16,314 nt of DNA from JBELHJ01 sp042091495. Lineage in GTDB: Bacteria; Bacteroidota; Bacteroidia; Flavobacteriales; Flavobacteriaceae. Positions 1 through 7,759 of this stretch are shown in pieces (position 1 is the first letter of the stretch; every line of letters starts with the position of its first letter). Under the pieces are notes generated by a model. That model worked only from the letters and a program-made list of their open reading frames with translations, ran no database searches and was not told the origin of the DNA. The stretch lies in assembly GCA_042091495.1 (NCBI GenBank), contig JBELHJ010000050.1:1-16314 (forward strand), read 5' to 3'. Both the position numbers and the translations under genes were made by a program.

Positions 1-2
1 CT

Positions 3-266
3 TTAAATGACAATTGGTTTGTGATTACTTTAACAGCAGTAGTTTTTGGTCTTTTAGGCTATTTATTAGGCGCTCAAAATAACTCAAAATCTTGCCCTGT
101 AATGGCGAAATGCCCTATGATACAACATAAGAATCCACATAAAATGATGATGTGGCACGATCGTACTGGAAGGATTCACGAAAAAGATATTCAGGTGGAA
201 ATTGACTCCTTCGTCAAAGACGGCGAGAAACAAATTAAAGTGATGGTAAAAAAAGAGATTAATTAA
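3..266 (+). CDS. Small membrane protein with Cys/Met/His-rich segment (5' partial)
   Basis: I do not recognise a named family. The frame is open back to the left edge (position 3 is the first complete codon and gives L-N-D-N-W-F before the GTG at 21), so the true start probably lies outside the window; starting at GTG 21 would give 81 residues. Numbered from that GTG, residues 1-19 form one hydrophobic, probably membrane-spanning segment rich in Gly and Leu. It is followed by a short stretch dense in soft-metal ligands: C25, M28, C31, M33, H36, H40, M42-M44 and H46. The rest is a charged tail of alternating hydrophobic and polar residues (about 52-77), probably a small beta or amphipathic domain. 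The ligand-rich segment just after a membrane anchor suggests metal binding, perhaps copper, but that is inference from composition. A strong terminator lies about 110 bp downstream, so this gene ends a transcription unit that began to the left. Confidence 0.7.
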   Translation, partial: LNDNWFVITLTAVVFGLLGYLLGAQNNSKSCPVMAKCPMIQHKNPHKMMMWHDRTGRIHEKDIQVEIDSFVKDGEKQIKVMVKKEIN

Positions 267-316
267 TTCAAAAAACAAACCAATAAAATCCAAAAGTACT
301 TTTCATTCGTATATCT

Positions 317-363
317 AATACTAATTGCCTATTAAGGCATTTCATGATAATTAGGTTAGTATT
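317..363. repeat. Nested inverted repeat in the intergenic region
   Basis: The outer arms AATACTAA (317-324) and TTAGTATT (356-363) are perfect reverse complements. Between them lies a second hairpin, GCCT (327-330) and AGGC (335-338) with a 4-base loop. The element lies between the stop codon of the small membrane protein and the intrinsic terminator at 377-409. It could fold as a 3'-UTR stem structure that stabilises the upstream message, or be a small cruciform. No tRNA-like or known riboswitch pattern is apparent. Confidence 0.4.
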
Positions 364-376
364 TTTGGTTTGATTG

Positions 377-409
377 AAAAGACCTTGTTTCTGACAAGGT
401 CTTTTTTTT
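377..409 (+). terminator. Rho-independent terminator
   Basis: The stem GACCTTG (381-387) pairs with CAAGGTC (395-401) around the 7-base loop TTTCTGA, and is extended by AAAA (377-380) against TTTT (402-405). A run of eight T follows (402-409). This is a textbook intrinsic terminator for the small membrane-protein gene that ends at 266. Confidence 0.9.
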
Positions 410-416
410 ATATTTA
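385..416 (+). promoter_or_regulatory. Candidate Bacteroidota-type promoter overlapping the terminator
   Basis: TATATTTA at 409-416 fits the Bacteroidota -7 consensus TAnnTTTG except for the last base. A TTG at 385-387 lies 21 bases upstream, within the usual 17-23 spacing to the -33 element. The start codon at 434 is 17 bases further on, giving a very short leader. Because the previous transcript ends at 377-409, the gene at 434 needs its own promoter, which favours this reading. The TTG lies inside the terminator stem, so the match could be incidental. Confidence 0.35.
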
Positions 417-433
417 CCCAAAATTTAGATGTA

Positions 434-958
434 ATGCGCATTAGTTACAAATGGTTTATTCCAGTTTTGATATTGGTATTTTGTTGTAAAAAAACAAAGC
501 AAGAGGATAACATTGCTAATGATTTTACAAGTAATTCACAAACCATTACAATAGAAGATATTAACGCGTTGGGTGTTGTTAAACAACCTCTTGATCAGGT
601 CGTTAAAGATTCAATTTTCTCAAGTTGGAAAGCGTATCATCAGATTTTAACTCAAACAGATTTTATAAATAAGGCAGACTTGGCCTTTTTTGAGTCAGAT
701 CTAAAATCAATTTCAAAGTTGATGAAACCATTTAATGACAGTATACCTCTGTGCTTTAAAACTAATGGTATTGTTTCTAGAGCAAAAGTGGTTACTTCTT
801 TTATTTATAAAATGCATAGCACTTTGAAGCTAAAGTCTATTTCCAAAAAAGAACGTCTAGATGTTGTTAAGTCTTACATGGAGTCTGTGACAAATTTGAA
901 TTACCAACTCAATAAAAAATTTGAATACGACAGTTACAACATAGACTTTAAGGAGTAG
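434..958 (+). CDS. Hypothetical lipoprotein, helical
   Basis: A 174-residue protein that I do not recognise. The first 16 residues form a lipoprotein-type signal peptide: R2 and K6, then a hydrophobic run ending in V15-F16 before C17. C17 (or C18) is the likely lipidated residue, and K19-K20 follow directly. The mature part is rich in Lys, Ser and Leu with regular heptad-like hydrophobic spacing and looks all-helical; there are no enzyme motifs. It is probably anchored in the periplasm or at the cell surface. It starts 17 bp past a candidate promoter and ends about 105 bp before the M13 peptidase gene on the same strand, with no terminator visible between them, so read-through into the peptidase is possible. 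The start is the only ATG that retains the signal peptide. Confidence 0.75.
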   Translation: MRISYKWFIPVLILVFCCKKTKQEDNIANDFTSNSQTITIEDINALGVVKQPLDQVVKDSIFSSWKAYHQILTQTDFINKADLAFFESDLKSISKLMKPFNDSIPLCFKTNGIVSRAKVVTSFIYKMHSTLKLKSISKKERLDVVKSYMESVTNLNYQLNKKFEYDSYNIDFKE

Positions 959-1030
959 TTGATTGGTGTTTTCTATGGAAAATTAATTGTTAAAATAAGG
1001 CAAACAACTAATGTTCTTTATTTAAAATAC

Positions 1031-1055
1031 TTATTTTTAATCTCAACCTATTTTA
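1031..1055 (+). promoter_or_regulatory. Candidate promoter of the M13 peptidase gene
   Basis: TTATTTTTA (1031-1039) contains a TAnnTTTR box and is followed by CCTATTTTA (1047-1055), just before the ATG at 1063. The same two elements in the same order, with slightly different spacing, precede the GH20 gene (9928 and 9946), and a close variant precedes galK (12458 and 12477). No convincing TTG -33 element is seen at the expected distance, so the call rests on the recurrence. Confidence 0.35.
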
Positions 1056-1062
1056 AATTATT

Positions 1063-3126
1063 ATGAAATTACGAATGCATCAGTTTGCAGTTATTTCTGC
1101 TGCAAGCTTAGTTAGTTTAGTGTCTTGTAAAAATCAAGGCACTGATATGGCTTCCAACACTACTGTACCAGGTATTGTTCTAGAAAACATGGATCCATCT
1201 GTGAATCCAAAAGATGATTTTTATAATTATGTTAATGGCTCTTGGTCAAAAAACACAAAAATTCCAGATGATGAAACCCGGTGGGGTGGTTTTGGAGTTT
1301 TGAGAAAATCAACGCGCCAAGATGTTCTTGAAATTATAAATACTTCAAAAGAGTTGGGAACTTACAAAGCGGGTTCCGATCAAAAGAAAGCTTTACTGGT
1401 TTTTGAATCAGAGTTAGATTCCATCTCTAGAAATGAAGCAGGGATTAGTCCTTTAAAGCCTCTTTTGACAGCTATCTCTGAAATCAAAACATTAAATGAT
1501 CTTCAGGATGTGTATGCAAAAACTATAGGTGTTGATGCTCCATACTTTGGCATGTCTGCTTTTGCCGACTTGAATAATAGTGCCGTTAATGCTGCTTATG
1601 TTGGCCCTGGAGGACTTGGATTACCAGATCGTGATTATTATTTAGATCAAGACGAAAAGTCAAAAGAGAATAGAACTAGCTACGTTGCTTACATCACAAA
1701 AATGCTTCAATACATTGGAGAAAGTGAAGCAGATGCTGCTAAAAAAGCTAATAGAATTCTTGAAATGGAAACTTCATTGGCGTCACCTAGATTAACTAAA
1801 GTTGAACGAAGAGATATTAGGAATTTGAATAATCCTATGTCAGTAAGTGCACTAAGTGCTTTGACGCCATCAGTTAACTGGGAAAAATTTATAAAGGATA
1901 GTGGCGTTGAAACGCGTTTAGATACGATTATTGTAACACAGCCTAAATATATGGCCGCTTTAAATGATTTTTTCAAAATCACTTCTATTGATGATCTTAA
2001 AACACTGATGACTTGGAGTACATTAAATGGTTCAGCAGGCTATTTAACTACAACATTAGAAAAAGAGCGTTGGGAATTTTATTCTAAAAAATTGCGAGGT
2101 CAAATGGCAATGAGGCCAGCTGATGAGCGTGCTTTAGGCACTGTTAATAATACAGTTGGTGAAGCTATAGGGCAGTTGTATGTTGAAGCTAAATTTCCTC
2201 CAGAGGCTAAAGAAAAAGCTAAAAATATGATTGCCAATGTTATTGAAGCTTTCCAGGCTAGAATTGAAAAATTGGATTGGATGTCTCCTGAGACTAAATT
2301 AAAAGCAATTGAAAAGCTTGATAAGTTTACAGTAAAAATTGCTTATCCAGATGAATGGAAAGATTATTCTGACTTAGAGATAAAAGAAGGTAACAGTTAT
2401 GCAGAGAATATGCTTGCTGTTTCTAAATGGAGTATGGAAGAAAATATTGCTGAAATTGGTCAGCCCGTAAATAAAAAAGAGTGGGGCATGTCACCACAGA
2501 CTGTTAACGCCTATTTCAACCCATTAAATAATGAGATTGTATTTCCTGCAGCTATTTTACAACCTCCTTTTTATAATTATTTAGCTGACGATGCTGTTAA
2601 TTATGGTGGTATTGGGGCTGTAATTGGTCATGAAATTTCTCACGCCTTTGACGATTCCGGAGCGCGTTTTGATGCCAATGGAAATGTCAATAATTGGTGG
2701 ATAGATGGCGATCTTGAAGAATTTGAAAAGCGTGGTAAGCTTTTAGCAGAACAGTATAGTGCTATTGAAGTTTTAGATAGTGTGCATATTAATGGCGCAT
2801 TTACGCTAGGTGAAAATATTGGTGATCTTGGAGGTGTTTTAGGGGCTTATGATGGATTACAACTTCACTTCGAAAAGAATGGGCGTCCTGAAAACATTGA
2901 CGGATTTACTCCAGAACAACGTTTTTTTATGTCTTGGGCTACCGTGTGGAGAACTTTAATTAGAGAAGACGCATTAAGAACTCAAATTAAAACAGATCCG
3001 CATTCTCCGGGAACTACAAGAGCCATTCAGCCATTGAAAAATGTAGATGCCTTTTATGAAGCATTTGATATACAAGAAGGGGACGGGATGTACCTAAAAC
3101 CTGAGGAGCGTGTTAGGATATGGTAA
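1063..3126 (+). CDS. M13 family (neprilysin/PepO-like) zinc metallopeptidase, lipoprotein
   Basis: A 687-residue endopeptidase of the neprilysin (M13) family, expected to cleave oligopeptides outside the cytoplasm. The zinc site is complete: HEISH with H523, E524 (general base) and H527, then GENIGDLGG, where E584 is the third zinc ligand and D588 orients the site. Upstream of it, residues 485-500 carry the N-A-Y-F-N segment (substrate-binding in the family) and the P-A-A-I-L-Q-P-P-F motif. The N-terminal M13 domain spans roughly 45-430 and the catalytic domain about 480-687. The protein ends in V-R-I-W, like the C-terminal Trp typical of M13 enzymes, so it is full length. Residues 1-22 form a lipoprotein signal peptide with lipobox L-V-S-C (C22). 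A bidirectional terminator lies directly downstream. The substrate is unknown; PepO-type processing of small peptides for nutrition is the simplest role. Confidence 0.96.
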   Translation: MKLRMHQFAVISAASLVSLVSCKNQGTDMASNTTVPGIVLENMDPSVNPKDDFYNYVNGSWSKNTKIPDDETRWGGFGVLRKSTRQDVLEIINTSKELGTYKAGSDQKKALLVFESELDSISRNEAGISPLKPLLTAISEIKTLNDLQDVYAKTIGVDAPYFGMSAFADLNNSAVNAAYVGPGGLGLPDRDYYLDQDEKSKENRTSYVAYITKMLQYIGESEADAAKKANRILEMETSLASPRLTKVERRDIRNLNNPMSVSALSALTPSVNWEKFIKDSGVETRLDTIIVTQPKYMAALNDFFKITSIDDLKTLMTWSTLNGSAGYLTTTLEKERWEFYSKKLRGQMAMRPADERALGTVNNTVGEAIGQLYVEAKFPPEAKEKAKNMIANVIEAFQARIEKLDWMSPETKLKAIEKLDKFTVKIAYPDEWKDYSDLEIKEGNSYAENMLAVSKWSMEENIAEIGQPVNKKEWGMSPQTVNAYFNPLNNEIVFPAAILQPPFYNYLADDAVNYGGIGAVIGHEISHAFDDSGARFDANGNVNNWWIDGDLEEFEKRGKLLAEQYSAIEVLDSVHINGAFTLGENIGDLGGVLGAYDGLQLHFEKNGRPENIDGFTPEQRFFMSWATVWRTLIREDALRTQIKTDPHSPGTTRAIQPLKNVDAFYEAFDIQEGDGMYLKPEERVRIW

Positions 3127-3129
3127 AAT

Positions 3130-3158
3130 AAAAAAGCGGTTTTTAACCGCTTTTTTTT
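3130..3158. terminator. Bidirectional intrinsic terminator
   Basis: GCGGTT (3136-3141) pairs with AACCGC (3145-3150) around a TTT loop, flanked by A6 (3130-3135) and T8 (3151-3158). The hairpin has a T tract on both strands. It lies between the convergent stop codons of the M13 gene (3126) and the M20 gene (3163), so it can end transcription from either side. Confidence 0.92.
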
Positions 3159-3162
3159 ATAT

Positions 3163-4581
3163 CTATCTTATAGATTCAAAACAGTTATTTAAAAATGTAA
3201 CATAAGTATTTGTACCTTCTATTAGACATTGTTTTGGAATGCGTTCGTTAATATTATGAACACATTCTAAAAAAGTTCTTGGCATAGAAATAGGGATACT
3301 ACTTAGTGTTGTAATGCCTTTATTTCGGAAAGGCGTAGTGTCATTAAAATTTGGCGTAAATAGCGAAATTACTTGAGCATTAGGGAAATTTTTAATAATA
3401 GCAGCTTCCAAATTTTTATAAAATGTATTAGATATTTCAGTGGGTAAGTAGGTAGGTGTTTGATTCAGTATGCTTATGTTTATGTTTGGGTTATTAAGTT
3501 TAGTTTTTAAATCCTCTAAAAAAAGACTCTCATCTTGCCCCACTAGTAATCTGCAATCTAGATAAGCTTTTACATTTTGAGGGATGTTGTTAATGGTTTG
3601 GTTGTTGTTATGAATTCTAGTTAGTGAAATTGTGTTTGTGAAGAGTGCTAACAATTCTGGGGTTTTTCTAATCTCTGATTTAACTATAAATTTAAAAAGT
3701 CTGGGGTGTTTTAATACCGTTTTTTTGATGCCTTTTTCTAACTCTCCTAACTGTTTTAAGAGGGATACATTTAAATCGTCATAAATAATTTTAGCCTTTT
3801 TGTTTAATACGTTATCTAGTGCCAAAACCATGTCTTTGTTGGCATAATGATGTGGAGGTACAGCACCATGCCCTGAGGATTTAACTTGGAGTTCCAATTC
3901 AAGCCAAAGTGGTCTTTTTTGGGCAACAGAGATACCAAAAATTTCTAGTTCTGGTTTTGTACTAACTATGTTTTTTAAAGCTGGAGGACCTTCACCTAAA
4001 ACTAAAACAGGATTTAATAGGTCAAGGTAATTATCTATAACAAAACTGATTCCACCTGGGCATTGGGTTTCTTCACATGACACTGAGAGTAGTGTAATAT
4101 TGTATTTAGCAGTAAAATTACCAATAGTTTCTTTAATATTTAAAAGACTGAATAATTGCATAACAGCCGCACCTTTGTTGTCGAAGGCGCCGCGACCCCA
4201 TACGTCTTTCTCGGTTATTTCTCCCGAATAAGGGGAGTATTGCCATTTTTCCAATGGCCCTTCAGATACGGTGTCAATATGATTTAATAAAATAATATTT
4301 GGTTTTTTACTTTCTAAAGGGAAAAGAGAAGCTGCAAAATTGAAGTTTCCATCAGTTTCCCCCATGGGGTAAATATTTAATCGATTAGCTTCACAAAGGT
4401 TTCTAAAGTAAAGACCAGCATTTTTTTCTTTGCCACTTTCTGATTTAATCTGAATGTAGGTGCTTAAAATTTCATAAATGTTTTTATAGCCATCACTAGA
4501 ATTTATTAATTGCATATTTGTTTGCCCATTAAGCGATAAATTAGAAATAATAAATAGTATAAGAATATGAAAAGCTTTCAT
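3163..4581 (-). CDS. Exported M20 family metallopeptidase (carboxypeptidase S/PM20D1-like)
   Basis: A 472-residue di-zinc M20 hydrolase. The metal and catalytic residues are visible in order: H101 and D103 in N-H-I-D-T-V, D134 in G-A-F-D-N-K-G (bridging ligand), E170 (general base) and E171 in S-C-E-E-T, E197 in L-G-E-G-P, and H442 in V-H-N-I-N-E. The block at about 204-245 (S-T-K-P-E-L, then S-S-G-H-G-A-V-P-P) resembles the start of the dimerisation domain in carboxypeptidase S and PM20D1. Such enzymes hydrolyse C-terminal or N-acyl amino acid amides; the exact substrate cannot be told. Residues 1-19 form a signal peptide, so it probably acts in the periplasm. The ATG overlaps the TAA of the preceding SDR gene by one base (TAATG), which indicates translational coupling, and it is the last gene of a three-gene operon. 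It ends at the bidirectional terminator. Confidence 0.92.
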   Translation of the reverse strand: MKAFHILILFIISNLSLNGQTNMQLINSSDGYKNIYEILSTYIQIKSESGKEKNAGLYFRNLCEANRLNIYPMGETDGNFNFAASLFPLESKKPNIILLNHIDTVSEGPLEKWQYSPYSGEITEKDVWGRGAFDNKGAAVMQLFSLLNIKETIGNFTAKYNITLLSVSCEETQCPGGISFVIDNYLDLLNPVLVLGEGPPALKNIVSTKPELEIFGISVAQKRPLWLELELQVKSSGHGAVPPHHYANKDMVLALDNVLNKKAKIIYDDLNVSLLKQLGELEKGIKKTVLKHPRLFKFIVKSEIRKTPELLALFTNTISLTRIHNNNQTINNIPQNVKAYLDCRLLVGQDESLFLEDLKTKLNNPNINISILNQTPTYLPTEISNTFYKNLEAAIIKNFPNAQVISLFTPNFNDTTPFRNKGITTLSSIPISMPRTFLECVHNINERIPKQCLIEGTNTYVTFLNNCFESIR

Positions 4582-5393
4582 TATTGTGTTACGAATAAGT
4601 TGTTTTTGTAATTAAAATTTAGAAGTTTAGATGTGATCTCGCTATTTATAATTTTTCCAACATTTGGATAATCAGTTGCCAAAGGTGGTTCAATATTTTT
4701 AGTCTCGCAAATGGCAGAATAATAGTTCATTTTTTTAGGATGATTAGGATAGATTCCATGAAAAATAAATGGTTCTCCTTTAAAATCGATAATTTTTAAA
4801 ATGAGTGCTAAACAGTCTTCTAAATGTATAAGGTTAACAGGGGAGTTAGGGTTTTTTAGAGGCCTATTACTTAGAAAGCTTGCAGGGTGTCTTCCTGCTC
4901 CAAAAAGACCACCAAAACGAATAATTTTAGTGTTAAGATGGGGTTTAGATAGCAGTAATGTTTCGGTTTCGGCGAGTTGTTTACCAGACATTAAATTGCC
5001 GTTGGGCTTGGTAAATTCATCATAACATGATATTTCTGGAGTGTCTTTAAAGACTGAAGTTGAGCTAACAAAAATGACTTTAATGTTAAACTTATCAAGA
5101 TGAAATAAAAAGGATTTGATTTTATTTACAAAACTGGTGTGAGGATGCTGTTTCAACCCAGGAGGGATATTTATAATAAGCACGTGACAGTTTTTCAAAA
5201 AAGCTTTAACATCACCTTCAGTTTGAGTTTCATTTAAACCAATTAAAAAGGGGACAATTCCTTCTGATTTTAGTGCCGAAAGTTTGGATGGGGTTTGCGT
5301 ACTCCCATGAACAACATATCCCAATGCTATTAGTTTTTTGGCAAGGGGGACACCTAGCCACCCACATCCTAAAACCGCAATATTTTTATTCAA
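4581..5393 (-). CDS. YeeZ-like atypical SDR (NAD(P)-dependent epimerase/dehydratase family)
   Basis: A 270-residue Rossmann-fold protein. The dinucleotide-binding motif G-C-G-W-L-G is at residues 9-14, followed by an S-S-T-S-V-F strand end (about 110-115), F-G-G-L-F-G-A-G-R-H-P (about 160-170) and V-N-L-I-H-L-E-D (about 187-194). This order matches E. coli YeeZ and relatives, which are extended SDRs of uncertain reaction. The classical Y-x-x-x-K catalytic pair is not evident; the corresponding stretch reads N-L-M-S-G-K, so the enzyme may be atypical or mainly a binding protein. It has no signal peptide and is cytoplasmic. The start is a TTG: no ATG or GTG lies between the in-frame upstream TAA and the Rossmann motif, so no later start would keep the fold. 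It overlaps the M28 gene by 8 bp and the M20 gene by 1 bp. Its role between two exported peptidases is unclear. Confidence 0.85.
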   Translation of the reverse strand: MNKNIAVLGCGWLGVPLAKKLIALGYVVHGSTQTPSKLSALKSEGIVPFLIGLNETQTEGDVKAFLKNCHVLIINIPPGLKQHPHTSFVNKIKSFLFHLDKFNIKVIFVSSTSVFKDTPEISCYDEFTKPNGNLMSGKQLAETETLLLSKPHLNTKIIRFGGLFGAGRHPASFLSNRPLKNPNSPVNLIHLEDCLALILKIIDFKGEPFIFHGIYPNHPKKMNYYSAICETKNIEPPLATDYPNVGKIINSEITSKLLNFNYKNNLFVTQ

Positions 5394-7677
5394 TTTTAAA
5401 GGTTTTTTTAATTATTGATGCATCATTTGTGACGAATGGTTTAGGAATCATATGAGCGGGCCTTTCATTAATTTTGAACAAATCATTTGAGAAAATATCG
5501 TTAGCTATTTCAAATATTATGAGCGATGCATTATCATTTTTGTTATAATCAATTACTAACTCAATGGCATTATTATCAGCTACATAAAAACTTAATAATT
5601 TTTGAGGCATATTAGCCTTAAATGCCTTCGGCTCAATGGAAACACCATTGGCTTTTATAGCGGTGATTGGTTGGTTTGAGTCAATAAAAATATCCATTTT
5701 ATCAGTTTTTCTTTGAGGAGCAATCATGCACGTTACGCGCTTATCATTTCCAACGATTGTGTCGCTTAATTTTTCAAAAAACAACGGCTTTAATGGTTTG
5801 ATATTGGCTTTTGCTGCGTAATAAAATCGTGTGTTGTATTTGCTGCCAGGGGTCTTTATACCAGTTTCATCAACAGATACTATTTTCTCTTTGTTGAAAT
5901 AAGGGCTGTTCCACCCATCAAGCATTTTATCATAAGACATCCAATAGGCTTTATCAGTATCACTATTATAGAAATAAACTAAACTGTTTGGTTTAGGGCG
6001 CTCCTTATTAAAATTAGATTTAGCGTGAGCAGAAATGAATAAAACAGCACATAATATTCCTAGAATTGCTGTTATAGCATTTCTTTTTTTGTAATAATAC
6101 AGCCATCCAAGACTAAGACAAAACATTAAACTCACTAGAATTGTACTAGCAACAATGTTATTTAATCCAAGCCCAACAGGAAACATTTTTAAAAAAGGAA
6201 ACATAATTACTATCATTGGAATAGTTAATACGGTTGTAAGTTCTATTCTAATCTTCTTAAATGAAATCAATAATGCTAGTATAATTAACGCAAAATAAAC
6301 AGGAAGAATAAGAAAACTAGCACCTTTTAGTTCAAAGGCAATTAAACCGTTTAGCATTAGCCATAAAAAAATAGGAGCAATCAATAGACTGGCTGTATTT
6401 CCAATTTTGAAGAAGTAGTTATAAATTATGTAACATACCAGAGTAGCTAACAAAACAAAACCCCAAATATAGTCATGGCCATTATATGGAAAGTTGTGTA
6501 AAATTTCCTGGTACTGGGGGTATACATATTGTATTATTTTCCAACCGTAATACCCTAATATAAAATTAGATGTAACGACTAAAAACAGTGGGATAAATCC
6601 CAGACAGACTTGTTTAAAAACAATTCGTCTTTTATACAAACCAAATAAGAACAAGAATACAAAAATCAAGCAAGCCAAAATCCACATTGGTGTAATCCAT
6701 AAATAGGAATAGTGAACCATTTTAATAAATGGAAGGTTAATGTAAACGTCGTTATTCTCAGATTTTAAAACACTTAAATCTGCTTCAGAAAAATAGTTTA
6801 ACAATGGCATGAGATAGGTGCCTTGGTGTTTAATTGCTTTGGGATCAACATTATCAATATTATCTAAAGCGGTATGATAATGAAAGTGGTTGTCTATAAA
6901 TGCAAAGTTAAATCCGTCAATATTACCAATAGCTCTGAAGGGTGTTAAATCGGTATCATTTGGTAACATTTTATAGATGCTGTATGCTAATGAGTTGGCA
7001 ACAGGGTACTGAGGATTGGCTTCAATAAACCCGTTTAATAGATTTTGGTTTCCTCCGTTAGTCTCCATTAACATATAACTTGGACCAGTAGTACCTCTTG
7101 CTTCAAAATTAAGTATAACTCCAATGTCTTTGGCCCAAGGATGGTTTTTCACGAATAAATGTGCTCCGTTTAAACCCAACTCCTCATTATCAGTGAGTAA
7201 GATAATTATGTCATTTTTAGGTTTTTTTTCTTGATGAAGATATGCTCTTAATCCTTCCAAGATTGTTGCAACTCCAACTGCAGCATCACTTGCTCCTGGC
7301 ACTGAATGCGGATTGCTGTCATAATGTGAAAGCAGCATTAAAGCTTTAGTATTTGAAGTTCCTTTGATTCTAACCAGAATATTTTTATTGTAAACAACAC
7401 TTTTCCATTTGGGATTATGGCTGAAGCCTTCTTGAATTTGAGTTTCAAGACCTAATTTGTTTAGATAACTTAAAATATAGTTTTTTACAGCTTCATGATT
7501 AGGATGGCTTGCATGATGAGGGCTGTTTGCAATTTGATTTATGTGTTGCAATGCATTATCTATTGAAAAGGCATTTAAATCTTTGTCATTGTATGAGTCA
7601 GATAGAGGTCTAAGAGAAAACATACTAATTAAAGCCACCACCACAAGAGTGCCCAAAGCAATACTTTTTTTTAACAT
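5386..7677 (-). CDS. M28 family zinc peptidase with C-terminal transmembrane domain (ERMP1/Fxna-like)
   Basis: A 763-residue membrane peptidase counted from the ATG at 7677; a TTG at 7698 would add seven residues. I prefer the ATG because it gives a compact M-L-K-K signal anchor and has AGG about 9 bases upstream. Residues 2-22 form the N-terminal membrane segment. The di-zinc M28 catalytic domain (about 40-300) has all ligands: H118 (S-H-Y-D-S), D131 (G-A-S-D-A-A), E165 (base) and E166 (D-N-E-E-L-G), E192 (N-F-E-A-R-G) and H268 (H-Y-H-T-A-L-D-N). About eight hydrophobic segments follow between residues 325 and 560, then a C-terminal soluble domain of about 190 residues. This architecture matches eukaryotic ER metallopeptidase 1 and vacuolar Pff1-type proteins and their bacterial relatives. 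It is probably an aminopeptidase on the periplasmic face of the inner membrane. It is the first gene of the operon with the YeeZ-like and M20 genes, with an 8-bp overlap. Confidence 0.93.
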   Translation of the reverse strand: MLKKSIALGTLVVVALISMFSLRPLSDSYNDKDLNAFSIDNALQHINQIANSPHHASHPNHEAVKNYILSYLNKLGLETQIQEGFSHNPKWKSVVYNKNILVRIKGTSNTKALMLLSHYDSNPHSVPGASDAAVGVATILEGLRAYLHQEKKPKNDIIILLTDNEELGLNGAHLFVKNHPWAKDIGVILNFEARGTTGPSYMLMETNGGNQNLLNGFIEANPQYPVANSLAYSIYKMLPNDTDLTPFRAIGNIDGFNFAFIDNHFHYHTALDNIDNVDPKAIKHQGTYLMPLLNYFSEADLSVLKSENNDVYINLPFIKMVHYSYLWITPMWILACLIFVFLFLFGLYKRRIVFKQVCLGFIPLFLVVTSNFILGYYGWKIIQYVYPQYQEILHNFPYNGHDYIWGFVLLATLVCYIIYNYFFKIGNTASLLIAPIFLWLMLNGLIAFELKGASFLILPVYFALIILALLISFKKIRIELTTVLTIPMIVIMFPFLKMFPVGLGLNNIVASTILVSLMFCLSLGWLYYYKKRNAITAILGILCAVLFISAHAKSNFNKERPKPNSLVYFYNSDTDKAYWMSYDKMLDGWNSPYFNKEKIVSVDETGIKTPGSKYNTRFYYAAKANIKPLKPLFFEKLSDTIVGNDKRVTCMIAPQRKTDKMDIFIDSNQPITAIKANGVSIEPKAFKANMPQKLLSFYVADNNAIELVIDYNKNDNASLIIFEIANDIFSNDLFKINERPAHMIPKPFVTNDASIIKKTFKIE

Positions 7678-7759
7678 ACAAGACCTGTTAGCGTTCAATC
7701 ATAAAGTTATAAAATGTATTCTCAAGTATTAGGTTTCCGTGTAAATTTTATTTAATTTA
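7678..7759. promoter_or_regulatory. Divergent intergenic region between the M28 and CBS genes
   Basis: These 82 bases must hold the promoters of both the reverse M28 operon and the forward CBS gene. On the forward strand TAAATTTT at 7742-7749 is a weak TAnnTTTG-like box. If it is used, its start point near 7756 falls close to the annotated ATG at 7760, which would favour the in-frame ATG at 7781. No clear operator or hairpin is seen. Confidence 0.3.

Noticed and set aside
84..293. Reverse open frame of 69 codons over the small membrane protein
   Set aside because: It is antisense to a better-supported gene, its hydrophobic composition mirrors the forward codons, and it has no start context or motif.
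300..365. A tRNA or riboswitch in the first intergenic region
   Set aside because: The paired arms are too few and short for a cloverleaf, there is no T-loop consensus or CCA end, and the element follows a gene rather than leading one.
1707..1982. Reverse open frame inside the M13 gene
   Set aside because: It lies wholly within a gene with a complete catalytic site, and its product resembles no domain.
3985..4000. Possible loss of a zinc ligand in the M20 peptidase (L-G-E-G-P where PM20D1 relatives have V-D-E-G-G)
   Set aside because: The metal ligand at this position in M20 enzymes such as aminoacylase-1 and DapE is the Glu, and E197 is present. All other ligands are intact, so the enzyme looks active.
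4801..5025. Forward open frames over the SDR and M28 genes (also 5273-5455 and 7541-7732)
   Set aside because: They are antisense shadows of the peptidase operon, with no motif or upstream signal.
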